Source of the DNA: Angiostrongylus vasorum
Lineage: Eukaryota > Nematoda > Chromadorea > Rhabditida > Metastrongylidae
Length of the DNA: 64,000 nt
Assembly: GCA_018806985.1 (NCBI GenBank)
Contig: JADANN010000190.1
Location: 62,001 to 126,000, forward strand
Direction of reading: 5' to 3'
Made by a program: the position numbers and the translations under genes. The notes below the pieces were generated by a model. The model saw only the letters and a program-made list of their open reading frames with translations. It had not been told where the DNA came from and searched no databases. Shown here piece by piece: positions 1-9,600 of the stretch; within the stretch, counting starts at the first letter, position 1; every line of letters starts with the position of its first letter.

Positions 1-339
1 GTCTTTAAAATTTTCACATTTAACTCGCAGTGTTGGGATCAGTGATAACCATGGCGATACCGAAAATAATCCATGAATGCTCCCCACAACGTGAACAAAT
101 GTCGAAATAGATAAATCGATAAAAGAACGAAATAAACGAACTAGCAAAATAGTTCAAAAAAAAAGCAAGGAGTGGAAAGAATCGACGAACCCATGCGCTT
201 CTGCGAAAGTGGCAGACTGAAGTTCTCTATTTGTGCAGCCGAATCTCCAGCAGCGAGAACAAATGCCATCACGATCTTCGGGAGATAAATGCCCCACTGA
301 GTGTTGTCATCTCGCTAACACTGAAATATTTATTTGCAG
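1..339. other. Unique 5' segment, no firm gene
   Basis: AT-rich single-copy sequence upstream of the first proposed exon. The only ATG-started frame I considered is 193-288 (31 codons, TAA at 286-288); it has no recognisable domain and no convincing donor site before its stop. The stretch 231-339 is open in the frame that continues into the proposed exon at 340, but this frame begins with TTG, not ATG, and is better read as intron ending in the acceptor at 338-339. No TATA box or other promoter element is convincing. Confidence 0.5.
315..339 (+). other. Putative branch point and 3' splice acceptor
   Basis: A CTAAC motif at 315-319 is followed by a T-rich tract ending TTTGCAG, with the AG at 338-339. 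A spacing of about 20 bases from branch point to AG is normal for short metazoan introns. It would open an exon at 340. The assignment rests on motif shape only; the matching upstream donor was not found with confidence. Confidence 0.4.
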
Positions 340-1081
340 ATTTCAGAAAGCTGAAAACACACGTCATTGATCTGCTAACAAGGGAAATCCACTGTGGAAT
401 TATCACCAGCATGTGCCAGAGGACTTGCAACAGCTCGTGGGAGTTCTCGTTGACAAGGATGGTTGTCGTCAAAAAGTCTTACATTCCCCCAACTTGGAAC
501 TCGCATGGTATGTCGTGATCAGTTTTACTCACGTTTATCGAAATAAAAACGACAAATGATAAAGCTGTCGGCGTTGATCAATCTCTTAGGAAGGCGTCAC
601 GCATTCGACCCCACTAAGCAGCATCGTTAGGGGTGATAATATGCATATATGCACTTTATAATCACTATTGGTAGTTATCGATGCACCGATTCAGTGCTCC
701 TATCCTCCTAGACGGGCCTGGAATAAATTTGCCGACCCCGGATGGATGGAGTATTCGGTCATCTCCTCTGGCACGGGTATTAATCTTATCTGCATTGCAG
801 AGCCCCTCTAACTACCGCACTACACGCACCCCCCGTTCATCTACATATTCTTGGCTTACGCTTTTATACATCCGCAAACTTCAGCACTTCGTCAAGTGGC
901 CAACGTTGGTGGCAACGGTTCATCGAAAACCCTTTTCGTCTTCAATGTTACCATCATCGTCATGGCCTTCTTAAAACCGAGCTCGTACCTAGCATTATGC
1001 GATTCCAGCTCCAACGAAGGCGATGACAAAATAGTGAAGAACAACCCAAAAAATGGCCCTAATCCTTTCCAATTTCATTAA
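340..1081 (+). CDS. Putative 3' end of a spliced gene, product unknown
   Basis: Gene model of three exons: 340-507, 675-776 and 885-1081. Introns are 508-674 (donor GTATGT at 508-513, acceptor TAG at 672-674) and 777-884. Phases agree: exon 340-507 is 168 bases, open throughout, and leaves one base over; exon 675-776 starts with two bases and again leaves one; exon 885-1081 starts with two bases and ends TAA at 1079-1081. The last exon encodes one hydrophobic stretch (KTLFVFNVTIIVMAFL, from about 932) and then a polar tail rich in S, N, D and K that ends NPFQFH, so a membrane-anchored C-terminus is possible. The middle exon is open in the same frame from 661. I recognise no family. The start of the gene would lie upstream of the window or in its first 340 bases. 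The alternative is chance open frames; the phase agreement and the poly(A) signals favour a real gene end. The exon 340-507 also has a second open frame (371-559), which is incompatible with the next exons because joining creates a stop. Confidence 0.3.
777..884 (+). other. Putative 108-bp intron
   Basis: GT at 777-778 (context CGG|GTATTA), a CTAAC branch-like motif at 808-812, a pyrimidine-rich stretch and CTTCAG ending at 884. The length is divisible by three, but the segment carries an in-frame TAA at 809-811, so the frame that reads through both sides is open only if this piece is removed. The branch-to-AG distance of about 73 bases is longer than usual, which weakens the call. A nearer TTGCAG (AG 799-800) would lead straight into that TAA. 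Confidence 0.3.
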
Positions 1082-1113
1082 AATAGCTCCAGTTGACCAC
1101 GAATTAATATAAG

Positions 1114-1127
1114 AATAAAACAATAAA
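1114..1127 (+). terminator. Tandem polyadenylation signals
   Basis: Two AATAAA hexamers at 1114-1119 and 1122-1127 lie just after the TAA at 1079-1081. Their position is what a 3' untranslated region would show for a gene ending at 1081. The local sequence is A-rich, so chance occurrence is not excluded. Confidence 0.4.
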
Positions 1128-1860
1128 ATGAAAACGTAGAGTGAAACTTTTTCTTTAAAATGGTACAGACACAAGCTACGAACTAAAAGTGTAGTGTCAG
1201 GGCAAGTTTAATGGACGCTTACCTTGTTTAAGCATGTACATGCGTGAAAGTAATGGTCATTCCGTTACAAAAAATCGCGGACTAACAGCTTTCTAATCGG
1301 TTGGTATCCAACGATGCAAGGGCAACGGAAGTATGAAATAATAAATAAGAGCATAATTCCAGTTTGTAAAGTTGGAAATGAGCTGTTCCACCAACACAGT
1401 TTGAGTGCTACACAGATTCAAGCATAGTTATAGGAAAAGCAAGATTTTTACTTTTGAAGGAAAAAACGCTACAGTGCTCTACGAAGGACACTAGGACTAC
1501 CCACAAATAGTAGGTAGCGAAGTTCAAGATGTAAGGAGTGATGGGTGTTCTGAAGAGAATAGGTCGAGAGCACAATAGAAGCTGCAGCTTATCAGCGAGT
1601 ATTCATACCAGAACTTTTGTCATGCCTTTATAGAATAATAACGGACACTGAAACTAAATTTTCTTATTCATTCACTAGATAGAACTATCTCTTCGAAAGA
1701 GAACTAAGTATAATTACACAGGAAACTGTAAGGATTTACAACATAGGGGAGGTGACTTCTCTAACCACTGGAATGAATATCAAAAGTGCTAGAATATAAC
1801 AAAAAACCACGCAAGAGAACAAAGATTTTACATTGCAAGGAACGGGAGCATACATGACAT
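1128..1860. other. Intergenic AT-rich sequence, nothing recognised
   Basis: About 730 bases between the proposed gene end and the repeat array. No open frame of useful length, no tRNA-like fold, no terminal inverted repeat and no target-site duplication next to the array were seen. The sequence is not similar by eye to the 32-bp repeat. Confidence 0.6.
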
Positions 1861-3540
1861 GGCTTTAGAGGTGGATTGTGTGCAGCTTTTATCGTTTCAG
1901 AGGCGGAATATGTGCGTCTTGGTTCGCCTCAGATGTGGATCTATGTGCGGCTTAGTTGGCTTCGGAGGTGGATTGTGTGCAGCTTCTTTCGCCTCAGAGG
2001 TGGACTGTGCGTCGGCTTTAGTTCGCCTCAGAGGCGGACCGTGTGCGGCTTGGTTCGCCTCAGAGGTGGATCGATGTGCAGCTTTTTTCGCCTCAGAGGC
2101 GGACTGTGTTTCGGCTTGGGTTCGCTTCAGACGTGAACTGTGGGCGGCTTAGTTGGCTTCAGGGGTGGATTGTGTGCAGCTTTTTCTCGCCTCAGAGGTG
2201 GACCGTGTGCGGCTTAGATGGTTTCAGGGGTGGATTGTGTGCAGCTTTTATCGCATCAGAAGCGGACTGTGTGCGGCTTAGTTGGCTTCAAAAGATGGAC
2301 TGCGTGCAGCTTCTATCGCATGAGAGGCGGACTGTGTGCGGCATGGTTCGCCTCAGAGGCGGACTGCGTGGGGGCTTAGTTCGCCTCAGAGGTGGACTGT
2401 GTGTGGCTTAGTTCGGCTTCAGAGGGTGGATTGTGTGCCGCTTTTTTCGCATCAGAGGTGGACTGTGCGTCGGTTAGTTCGCCTCAGAGGCGGACTGTGT
2501 GCGGCTTAATTCGCCTCAGACGTGGACTGTGTGCGGCTTAGTTCGCCTCAGACGAGGACTGTGGGCGGCTTAGTTGGCTTCAGAGGTGGATTGTGTGCAG
2601 CTTTTTTCGCCTCAGAGGCGGACTGTGTGTGGCTTAGTTCGCCTCAGACGTGGACTGTGTGCGGATTTGTTGGCTTCAGGGGTGGATTGTGTGCAGCTTT
2701 TTTCGCCTCAGAGGAGGACTGTGTGCGGCTTAGATGGCTTCAGGGGTGGACTGTGTGCAGCTTTTTTCGCATCAGAGGTGGACTGTGTGTCGGCTAGTTC
2801 GCCTCAGAGGCGGACTGTGTTTCGGCTGGGTTCGCCTCAGTGCGTGGACTGTGTGCGGCTTAGTTGGCTTCAGGGGTGGATTGTGTGCAGCTTTTATCGC
2901 ATCAGAGGCGGACTGTGTGCGGCTGGGTTCGCCTCAGACGTGGACTGTGTGCGGATTTGTTGGCTTCAGGGGTGGATGGTGTGCAGCTTTTTTCGCCTCA
3001 GAGGAGGACCGTGTGCGGCTTAGATGGCTTCAGGGGTGGACTGTGTGCAGCTTTTTTCGCATCAGAGGTGGACTGTGCGTCGGCTTTAGTTCGCCTCAGA
3101 GACGGACTGTGTTTGGCTTAATTCGCCTCAGACGTGGCCTGTGTGCGGCTTAGTTCGCCTCAGACGTGGACTGTGTGCGGCTTAGTTGGCTTCGGAGGTG
3201 GATTGTGTGCAGCTTTTTTCGCCTCAGAGGTGGACTGTGCGTCGGTTAGTTCGCCTCAGAGGCGGACTGTGTGCAGCTCTGGTTCGCCTCAGAGGGTGGA
3301 CTGTGTGCGGCTTAGTTGGCTTCAGAGGTGGATTGTGTGCAGCTTTTTTCGCATCAGAGGCGGATCTGTGCGTCGTTTAGTTGGCTTCAGGGGTGGATTG
3401 TGTGCAGCATTTTTTCGCCTCAGAGGTGGACTGTGTGCGGGCTTGGTTGGCTTCAGGGGTGGATTGTGTGCAGCTTTCATCGCATCAGAGGCGGACTGTG
3501 TGCGGGCTTGGGTTCGCCTCAGTGGTGGACTGTGTGCGGC
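1861..3540 (+). repeat. Divergent left flank of the array
   Basis: Units are still about 32 bp but do not follow the A-B-C order. Common forms are CGCCTCAGAGGCGGACTG, CGCCTCAGACGTGG and TTGGCTTCAGGGGTGG. Several units have GCGTCGG in place of GTGCGGC (near 2008, 2464, 3076, 3238 and 3368). The first unit (from 1861, GGCTTTAGAGG) and the second (GTTTCAGAGGCGGAATATG) are the most degenerate, as expected at an array edge that escapes homogenisation. Confidence 0.85.
2641..3080 (+). repeat. Local duplication of nine-unit block, about 290 bp
   Basis: The run GACGTGG...GCGGATTTGTTGGC followed by a GAGGAGGA unit and a TTAGATGGC unit occurs at about 2647-2790 and again at about 2937-3080. GCGGATTTGT lies at 2661 and 2951, an offset of 290 bases, close to nine 32-bp units. 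The copies differ by a few substitutions, so the duplication is older than those in the core. Confidence 0.75.
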
Positions 3541-6500
3541 TTAGTAGGCTTCAGGGGATGGATTAGGTGCAGCTTTTTATCGCATCAGAGGCGGACTGTG
3601 TGCGGCTGGGTTCGGCTTCAGGGGTGGACTGTGTGCAGCTTTTCGTTCGCATCAGAGGGTGGACTGTGTGCGGGCTTGGTTCGGCATCAGAGGGTGGATT
3701 GTGTGCAGCTTTTTATCGCATCAGAGGCGGACTGTGTGCGGCTGGGTTCGCCTCAGTGGTGGGACTGTGTGCGGCTTAGTTCGGCTCAGAGGTGGATTGT
3801 GTGCAGCTTTTTTCGCATCAGAGGCGGATCTTGTGTCGCTTGGTTGGCTTCAGGGGTGGATTGGGTGCAGCTTTTTTCGCCTCAGTAGGTGGACTGTGTG
3901 CGGGCTTGGTTCGGCTTCAGGGGTGGATTGTGTGCAGCTTTTATCGCATCAGAGGCGGACTGTGTGCGGCTTGGGTTGGCTTCAGTGGGTGGACTGTGTG
4001 CGGCTTAGTTCGGCTTCAGAGGATGGATTGTGTGCAGCTTTTTTCGCATCAGAGGCGGACTGTGTGCGGCTGGGTTCGCCTCAGTGGTGGACTGTGTGCG
4101 GCTTAGTTCGGCATCAGAGGGTGGATTGTGTGCAGCTTTTATCGCATCAGAGGCGGACTGTGTGCGGCTGGGTTCGCCTCAGTGGTGGACTGTGTGCGGC
4201 TTAGTTCGGCTCAGAGGTGGATTGTGTGCAGCTTTTTTCGCATCAGAGGCGGACTGTGTGCGGCTGGGTTCGCCTCAGTGGTGGACTGTGTGCGGCTTAG
4301 TTCGGCTCAGAGGTGGATTGTGTGCAGCTTTTTTCGCATCAGAGGCGGACTGTGTGCGGCTGGGTTCGCCTCAGTGGTGGACTGTGTGCGGCTTAGTTCG
4401 GCTCAGAGGGTGGATTGTGTGCAGCTTTTTTCGCATCAGAGGCGGACTGTGTGCGGCTTGGGTTCGCCTCAGTGGGTGGACTGTGTGCGGCTTAGTTCGG
4501 CTTCAGGGGTGGATTGTGTGCAGCTTTTTTCGCATCAGAGGCGGACTGTGTGCGGCTGGGTTCGCCTCAGTGGTGGACTGTGTGCGGCTTGGTTCGCCTC
4601 AGAGGTGGACTGTGTGCGGGCTTGGTTCGGCTCAGAGGGTGGATTGTGTGCAGCTTTTTTCGCATCAGAGGCGGACTGTGTGCGGCTTAGTTGGCTTCAG
4701 GGGTGGATTGTGTGCAGCTTTGTTCGCATCAGAGGTGGACTGTGTGCGGCTTGGTTCGCCTCAGAGGGTGGACTGTGTGCAGCTTTGTTCGCCTCAGAGG
4801 TGGACTGTGTGCGGCTTAGTTCGGCTCAGAGGTGGATTGTGTGCAGCTTTTTTCGCATCAGAGGCGGACTGTGTGCGGCTTGGTTCGCCTCAGTGGGTGG
4901 ACTGTGTGCGGCTTAGTAGGCTTCAGGGGATGGATTAGGTGCAGCTTTTTATCGCATCAGAGGCGGACTGTGTGCGGCTGGGTTCGCCTCAGTGGTGGAC
5001 TGTGTGCGGCTTAGTTCGGCTCAGAGGTGGATTGTGTGCAGCTTTTTTCGCATCAGAGGCGGACTGTGTGCAGCTGTGTTCGCCTCAGAGGCGGACTGTG
5101 TGCGGCTTTAGTTCGGCTTCAGGGGTGGATTGTGTGCAGCTTTTTTCGCATCAGAGGCGGACTGTGTGCGCGGCTAGGGGTGGTTGCGCTGCTCAGAGGT
5201 GGATTGTGTGCAGCTTTTTTCGCCTCAGAGGTGGACTGTGTGCGGCTTGGTTCGGCTCAGAGGTGGATTGAGTGCAGCATTTTTTCGCACAAGAGGCGGA
5301 CTGTGTGGGCTTGGTTGGCTTCAGGGGTGGATTGTGTGCGGCTTAGTAGGCTTCAGGGGATGGATTAGGTGCAGCTTTTATCGCATCAGAGGCGGACTGT
5401 GTGCGGCTGGGTTCGCCTCAGTGGTGGACTGTGTGCGGCTGGGTTTGCCTCAGTGGTGGACTGTGTGCGGCTTAGTAGGCTTCAGGGGATGGATTAGGTG
5501 CAGCTTTTATCGCATCAGAGGCGGACTGTGTGCGGCTTGGGTTCGCCTCAGGTGATGGACTGTGTGCGGGCTTGGTTCGCCTCAGAGGTGGATTGAGTGC
5601 AGCATTTTTTCGCACAAGAGGCGGACTGTGTGGGCTTGGTTGGCTTCAGGGGTGGATTGTGTGCAGCTTTTTTCGCCTCAGAGGTGGACTGTGTGCGGCT
5701 TGGTTCGGCTCAGAGGTGGATTGAGTGCAGCATTTTTCGCACAAGAGGCGGACTGTGTGGGCTTGGTTGGCTTCAGGGGTGGATTGTGTGCAGCTTTGTT
5801 TTCGCCTCAGAGGTGGACTGTGTGCGGCTTAGTTCGGCTTCAGAGGTGGATTGTGTGCAGCTTTTATCGCATCAGAGGCGGACTGTGTGCGGCTTGGGTT
5901 CGCTTCAGGGGTGGACTGTGTGCGGCTTAGTAGGCTTCAGGGATGGATTAGGTGCAGCTTTTATCGCATCAGAGGCGGACTGTGTGCGGCTGGGTTCGCC
6001 TCAGTGGTGGACTGTGTGCGGCTGGGTTTGCCTCAGTGGTGGACTGTGTGCGGCTTAGTAGGCTTCAGGGATGGATTAGTGTGCAGCTTTTATCGCATCA
6101 GAGGCGGACTGTGTGCGGCTTGGGTTCGCCCTCAGGTGGTGGACTGTGTGCGGCTTGGTTCGCCTCAGAGGTGGACTGTGTGCGGCTTGGTTCGGCATCA
6201 GAGGTGGATTGTGTGCAGCTTTTTATCGCATCAGAGGCGGACTGTGTGCGGCTTCGTTCGGCTCAGAGGTGGATTGTGTGCAGCTTTTTTCGCCTCAGAG
6301 GTGGACTGTGTGCGGCTTGGGTTCGCCTCAGATGGTGGACTGTGTGCGGGCTTGGTTCGGCTCAGAGGTGGATTGAGTGCAGCATTTTTTCGCATCAAGA
6401 GGCGGACTGTGTGGGCTTGGTTGGCTTCTGGGGTGGATTGGGTGCAGCTTTTTTCGCCTCAGAGGTGGACTGTGTGCGGCTTAGTTCGCCTCAGAGGTGG

Positions 6501-6600
6501 ATTGAGTGCAGCATTTTTTCGCATCAAGAGGCGGACTGTGTGCGGCTTGGGTTGGCTTCAGTGGGTGGATTGTGTGCGGCTTAGTAGGCTTCAGGGATGG
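3541..6600 (+). repeat. Transition zone of the array
   Basis: A-B-C triplets become frequent (first clear tandem run 4140-4420) but are mixed with flank-type units (TTGGCTTCAGGGG), with CTTGG/CGGGCTTGG junctions and with the variant D, here in the form TAGGCTTCAGGGGATGG (near 3543, 4917, 5347, 5477, 5934, 6058 and 6587). A disorganised unit with GCGCGGCTAGGGG lies at about 5167-5196. Confidence 0.75.
5347..6150 (+). repeat. Duplicated block marked by GGGTTTGCC
   Basis: A run of variant D, B, C-like, a unit starting GGGTTTGCCTCAGTGG, and variant D again occurs at about 5347-5560 and about 5934-6150. GGGTTTG lies at 5441 and 6024, an offset of 583 bases. The same marker order (D-like unit, B, C-like, GGGTTTGCC) appears a third time at about 35050-35150 in the divergent island. 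Confidence 0.7.
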
Positions 6601-9600
6601 ATTAGGTGCAGCTTTTATCGCATCAGAGGCGGACTGTGTGCGGCTGGGTTCGCCTCAGTGGTGGACTGTGTGCGGCTTAGTTCGGCTCAGAGGGTGGATT
6701 GTGTGCAGCTTTTTTCGCATCAGAGGCGGACTGTGTGCGGCTGGGTTCGCCTCAGTGGTGGACTGTGTGCGGCTTAGTTCGGCTCAGAGGGTGGATTGTG
6801 TGCAGCATTTTTTCGCATCAGAGGCGGACTGTGTGGGCTTGGTTGGCTTCAGGGGTGGATGTGTGCAGCTTTTTTTCGCCTCAGAGGTGGACTGTGTGCG
6901 GCTTAGTTCGGCTCAGAGGTGGATTGTGTGCAGCTTTTTTCGCATCAGAGGCGGACTGTGTGCGGCTGGGTTCGCCTCAGTGGTGGACTGTGTGCGGCTT
7001 AGTTCGGCTCAGAGGGTGGATTAGTGTGCAGCTTTTTATCGCATCAGAGGCGGACTGTGTGCGGCTGGGTTCGCCTCAGTGGTGGACTGTGTGCGGCTTA
7101 GTTCGGCTCAGAGGTGGATTGTGTGCAGCTTTTTTCGCATCAGAGGCGGACTGTGTGCGGCTGGGTTCGCCTCAGTGGTGGACTGTGTGCGGCTTGGTTC
7201 GGCTCAGAGGTGGATTGTGTGCAGCATTTTTTCGCATCAAGAGGCGGACTGTGTGCGGCTTGGTTGGCTTCAGGGGTGGATTGTGTGCAGCTTTTTTCGC
7301 CTCAGTGGTGGACTGTGTGCGGCTTAGTTCGGCTCAGAGGTGGATTGTGTGCAGCTTTTTTCGCATCAGAGGCGGACTGTGTGCGGCTGGGTTCGCCTCA
7401 GTGGTGGACTGTGTGCGGCTTAGTAGGCATCAGAGGGATGGATTAGTGTGCAGCTTTTATCGCATCAGAGGCGGACTGTGTGCGGCTGGGTTCGCCTCAG
7501 TGGTGGACTGTGTGCGGCTGGGTTCGCCTCAGTGGTGGACTGTGTGCGGCTTAGTAGGCATCAGGGATGGATTAGGTGCAGCTTTTATCGCATCAGAGGC
7601 GGACTGTGTGCGGCTGGGTTCGCCTCAGTGGTGGACTGTGTGCGGCTTAGTTCGGCTCAGAGGTGGATTGTGTGCAGCTTTTTTCGCATCAGAGGCGGAC
7701 TGTGTGCGGCTTGGTTCGGCTTCAGAGGGTGGATTGTGTGCAGCTTTTTTTCGCATCAGAGGTGGACTGTGTGCGGCTTGGTTCGGCTCAGAGGGTGGAT
7801 TGTGTGCAGCTTTTTTCGCATCAGAGGCGGACTGTGTGCGGCTGGGTTCGCCTCAGTGGTGGACTGTGTGCGGCTTAGTTCGGCTCAGAGGTGGATTGTG
7901 TGCAGCTTTTTTCGCATCAGAGGCGGACTGTGTGCGGCTGGGTTCGCCTCAGTGGTGGACTGTGTGCGGCTTAGTTCGGCTCAGAGGTGGATTGTGTGCA
8001 GCTTTTTTCGCATCAGAGGCGGACTGTGTGCGGCTGGGTTCGCCTCAGTGGTGGACTGTGTGCGGCTTAGTTCGGCTCAGAGGTGGATTGTGTGCAGCTT
8101 TTTTCGCATCAGAGGCGGACTGTGTGCGGCTGGGTTCGCCTCAGTGGTGGACTGTGTGCGGCTTAGTTCGGCTCAGAGGGTGGATTGTGTGCAGCTTTTT
8201 TCGCATCAGAGGCGGACTGTGTGCGGCTGGGTTCGCCTCAGTGGTGGACTGTGTGCGGCTTAGTTCGGCTCAGAGGTGGATTGTGTGCAGCTTTTTTCGC
8301 ATCAGAGGCGGACTGTGTGCGGCTGGGTTCGCCTCAGTGGTGGACTGTGTGCGGCTTAGTTCGGCTCAGAGGGTGGATTGTGTGCAGCTTTTTATCGCAT
8401 CAGAGGCGGACTGTGTGCGGCTTGGGTTCGCCTCAGTGGTGGACTGTGTGCGGCTTAGTTCGGCTCAGAGGTGGACTGTGCGGCTTAGTTGGCTCAGAGG
8501 TGGATTGTGTGCAGCTTTTTTCGCATCAGAGGCGGACTGTGTGCGGCTGGGTTCGCCTCAGTGGTGGACTGTGTGCGGCTTAGTTCGGCTCAGAGGTGGA
8601 TTGTGTGCAGCTTTTTTCGCATCAGAGGCGGACTGTGTGCGGCTGGGTTCGCCTCAGTGGTGGACTGTGTGCGGCTTAGTTCGGCTCAGAGGTGGATTGT
8701 GTGCAGCTTTTTTCGCATCAGAGGCGGACTGTGTGCGGCTGGGTTCGCCTCAGTGGTGGACTGTGTGCGGCTTAGTTCGGCTCAGAGGTGGATTGTGTGC
8801 AGCTTTTTTCGCATCAGAGGCGGACTGTGTGCGGCTTGGTTCGGCTTCAGAGGGTGGATTGTGTGCAGCTTTTTTCGCATCAGAGGCGGACTGTGTGCGG
8901 CTGGGTTCGCCTCAGTGGTGGACTGTGTGCGGCTTAGTTCGGCTCAGAGGTGGATTGTGTGCAGCTTTTTTCGCATCAGAGGCGGACTGTGTGCGGCTGG
9001 GTTCGCCTCAGTGGTGGACTGTGTGCGGCTTAGTTCGGCATCAGAGGGTGGATTAGTGTGCAGCTTTTATCGCATCAGAGGCGGACTGTGTGCGGCTGGG
9101 TTCGCCTCAGTGGTGGACTGTGTGCGGCTTTTTTCGCTCAGAGGTGGACTGTGTGCGGCTTAGTTCGGCTCAGAGGTGGATTGTGTGCAGCTTTTTTCGC
9201 ATCAGAGGCGGACTGTGTGCGGCTGGGTTCGCCTCAGTGGTGGACTGTGTGCGGCTTAGTTCGGCTCAGAGGTGGATTGTGTGCAGCTTTTTTCGCATCA
9301 GAGGCGGACTGTGTGCGGCTGGGTTCGCCTCAGTGGTGGACTGTGTGCGGCTTAGTTCGGCTCAGAGGTGGATTGTGTGCAGCTTTTTTCGCATCAGAGG
9401 CGGACTGTGTGCGGCTTGGTTCGGCTCAGAGGTGGATTGATGTGCAGCATTTTTTCGCATCAAGAGGCGGACTGTGTGCGGCTTTGGTTCGGCTTCAGAG
9501 GGTGGATTGTGTGCAGCTTTTTTCGCATCAGAGGCGGACTGTGTGCGGCTGGGTTCGCCTCAGTGGTGGACTGTGTGCGGCTTAGTTCGGCTCAGAGGTG

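Noticed and set aside
231..518. A 95-codon single-exon gene starting at 231
   Set aside because: The first codon is TTG, the frame crosses a good acceptor at 338-339 and a GTATGT donor at 508-513, so only its middle part is kept as a possible exon.
371..559. Second open frame across the exon 340-507
   Set aside because: It has no ATG, and joining it at the 507 donor to the acceptor at 711 makes a TGA stop; it does not match the phase of the exons at 675 or 885.
681..974. A 97-codon ATG-started frame
   Set aside because: It overlaps, in another frame, the two proposed exons with better splice and poly(A) context, and its composition (S, P, R rich) is typical of a chance frame.
6699..9056. 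A 785-codon + strand open frame, and similar frames up to 831 codons, as repeat proteins
   Set aside because: They overlap other long frames on the same strand, change frame at every indel that is not a multiple of three, have no independent start or end, and are explained by a 96-bp period with one stop codon.
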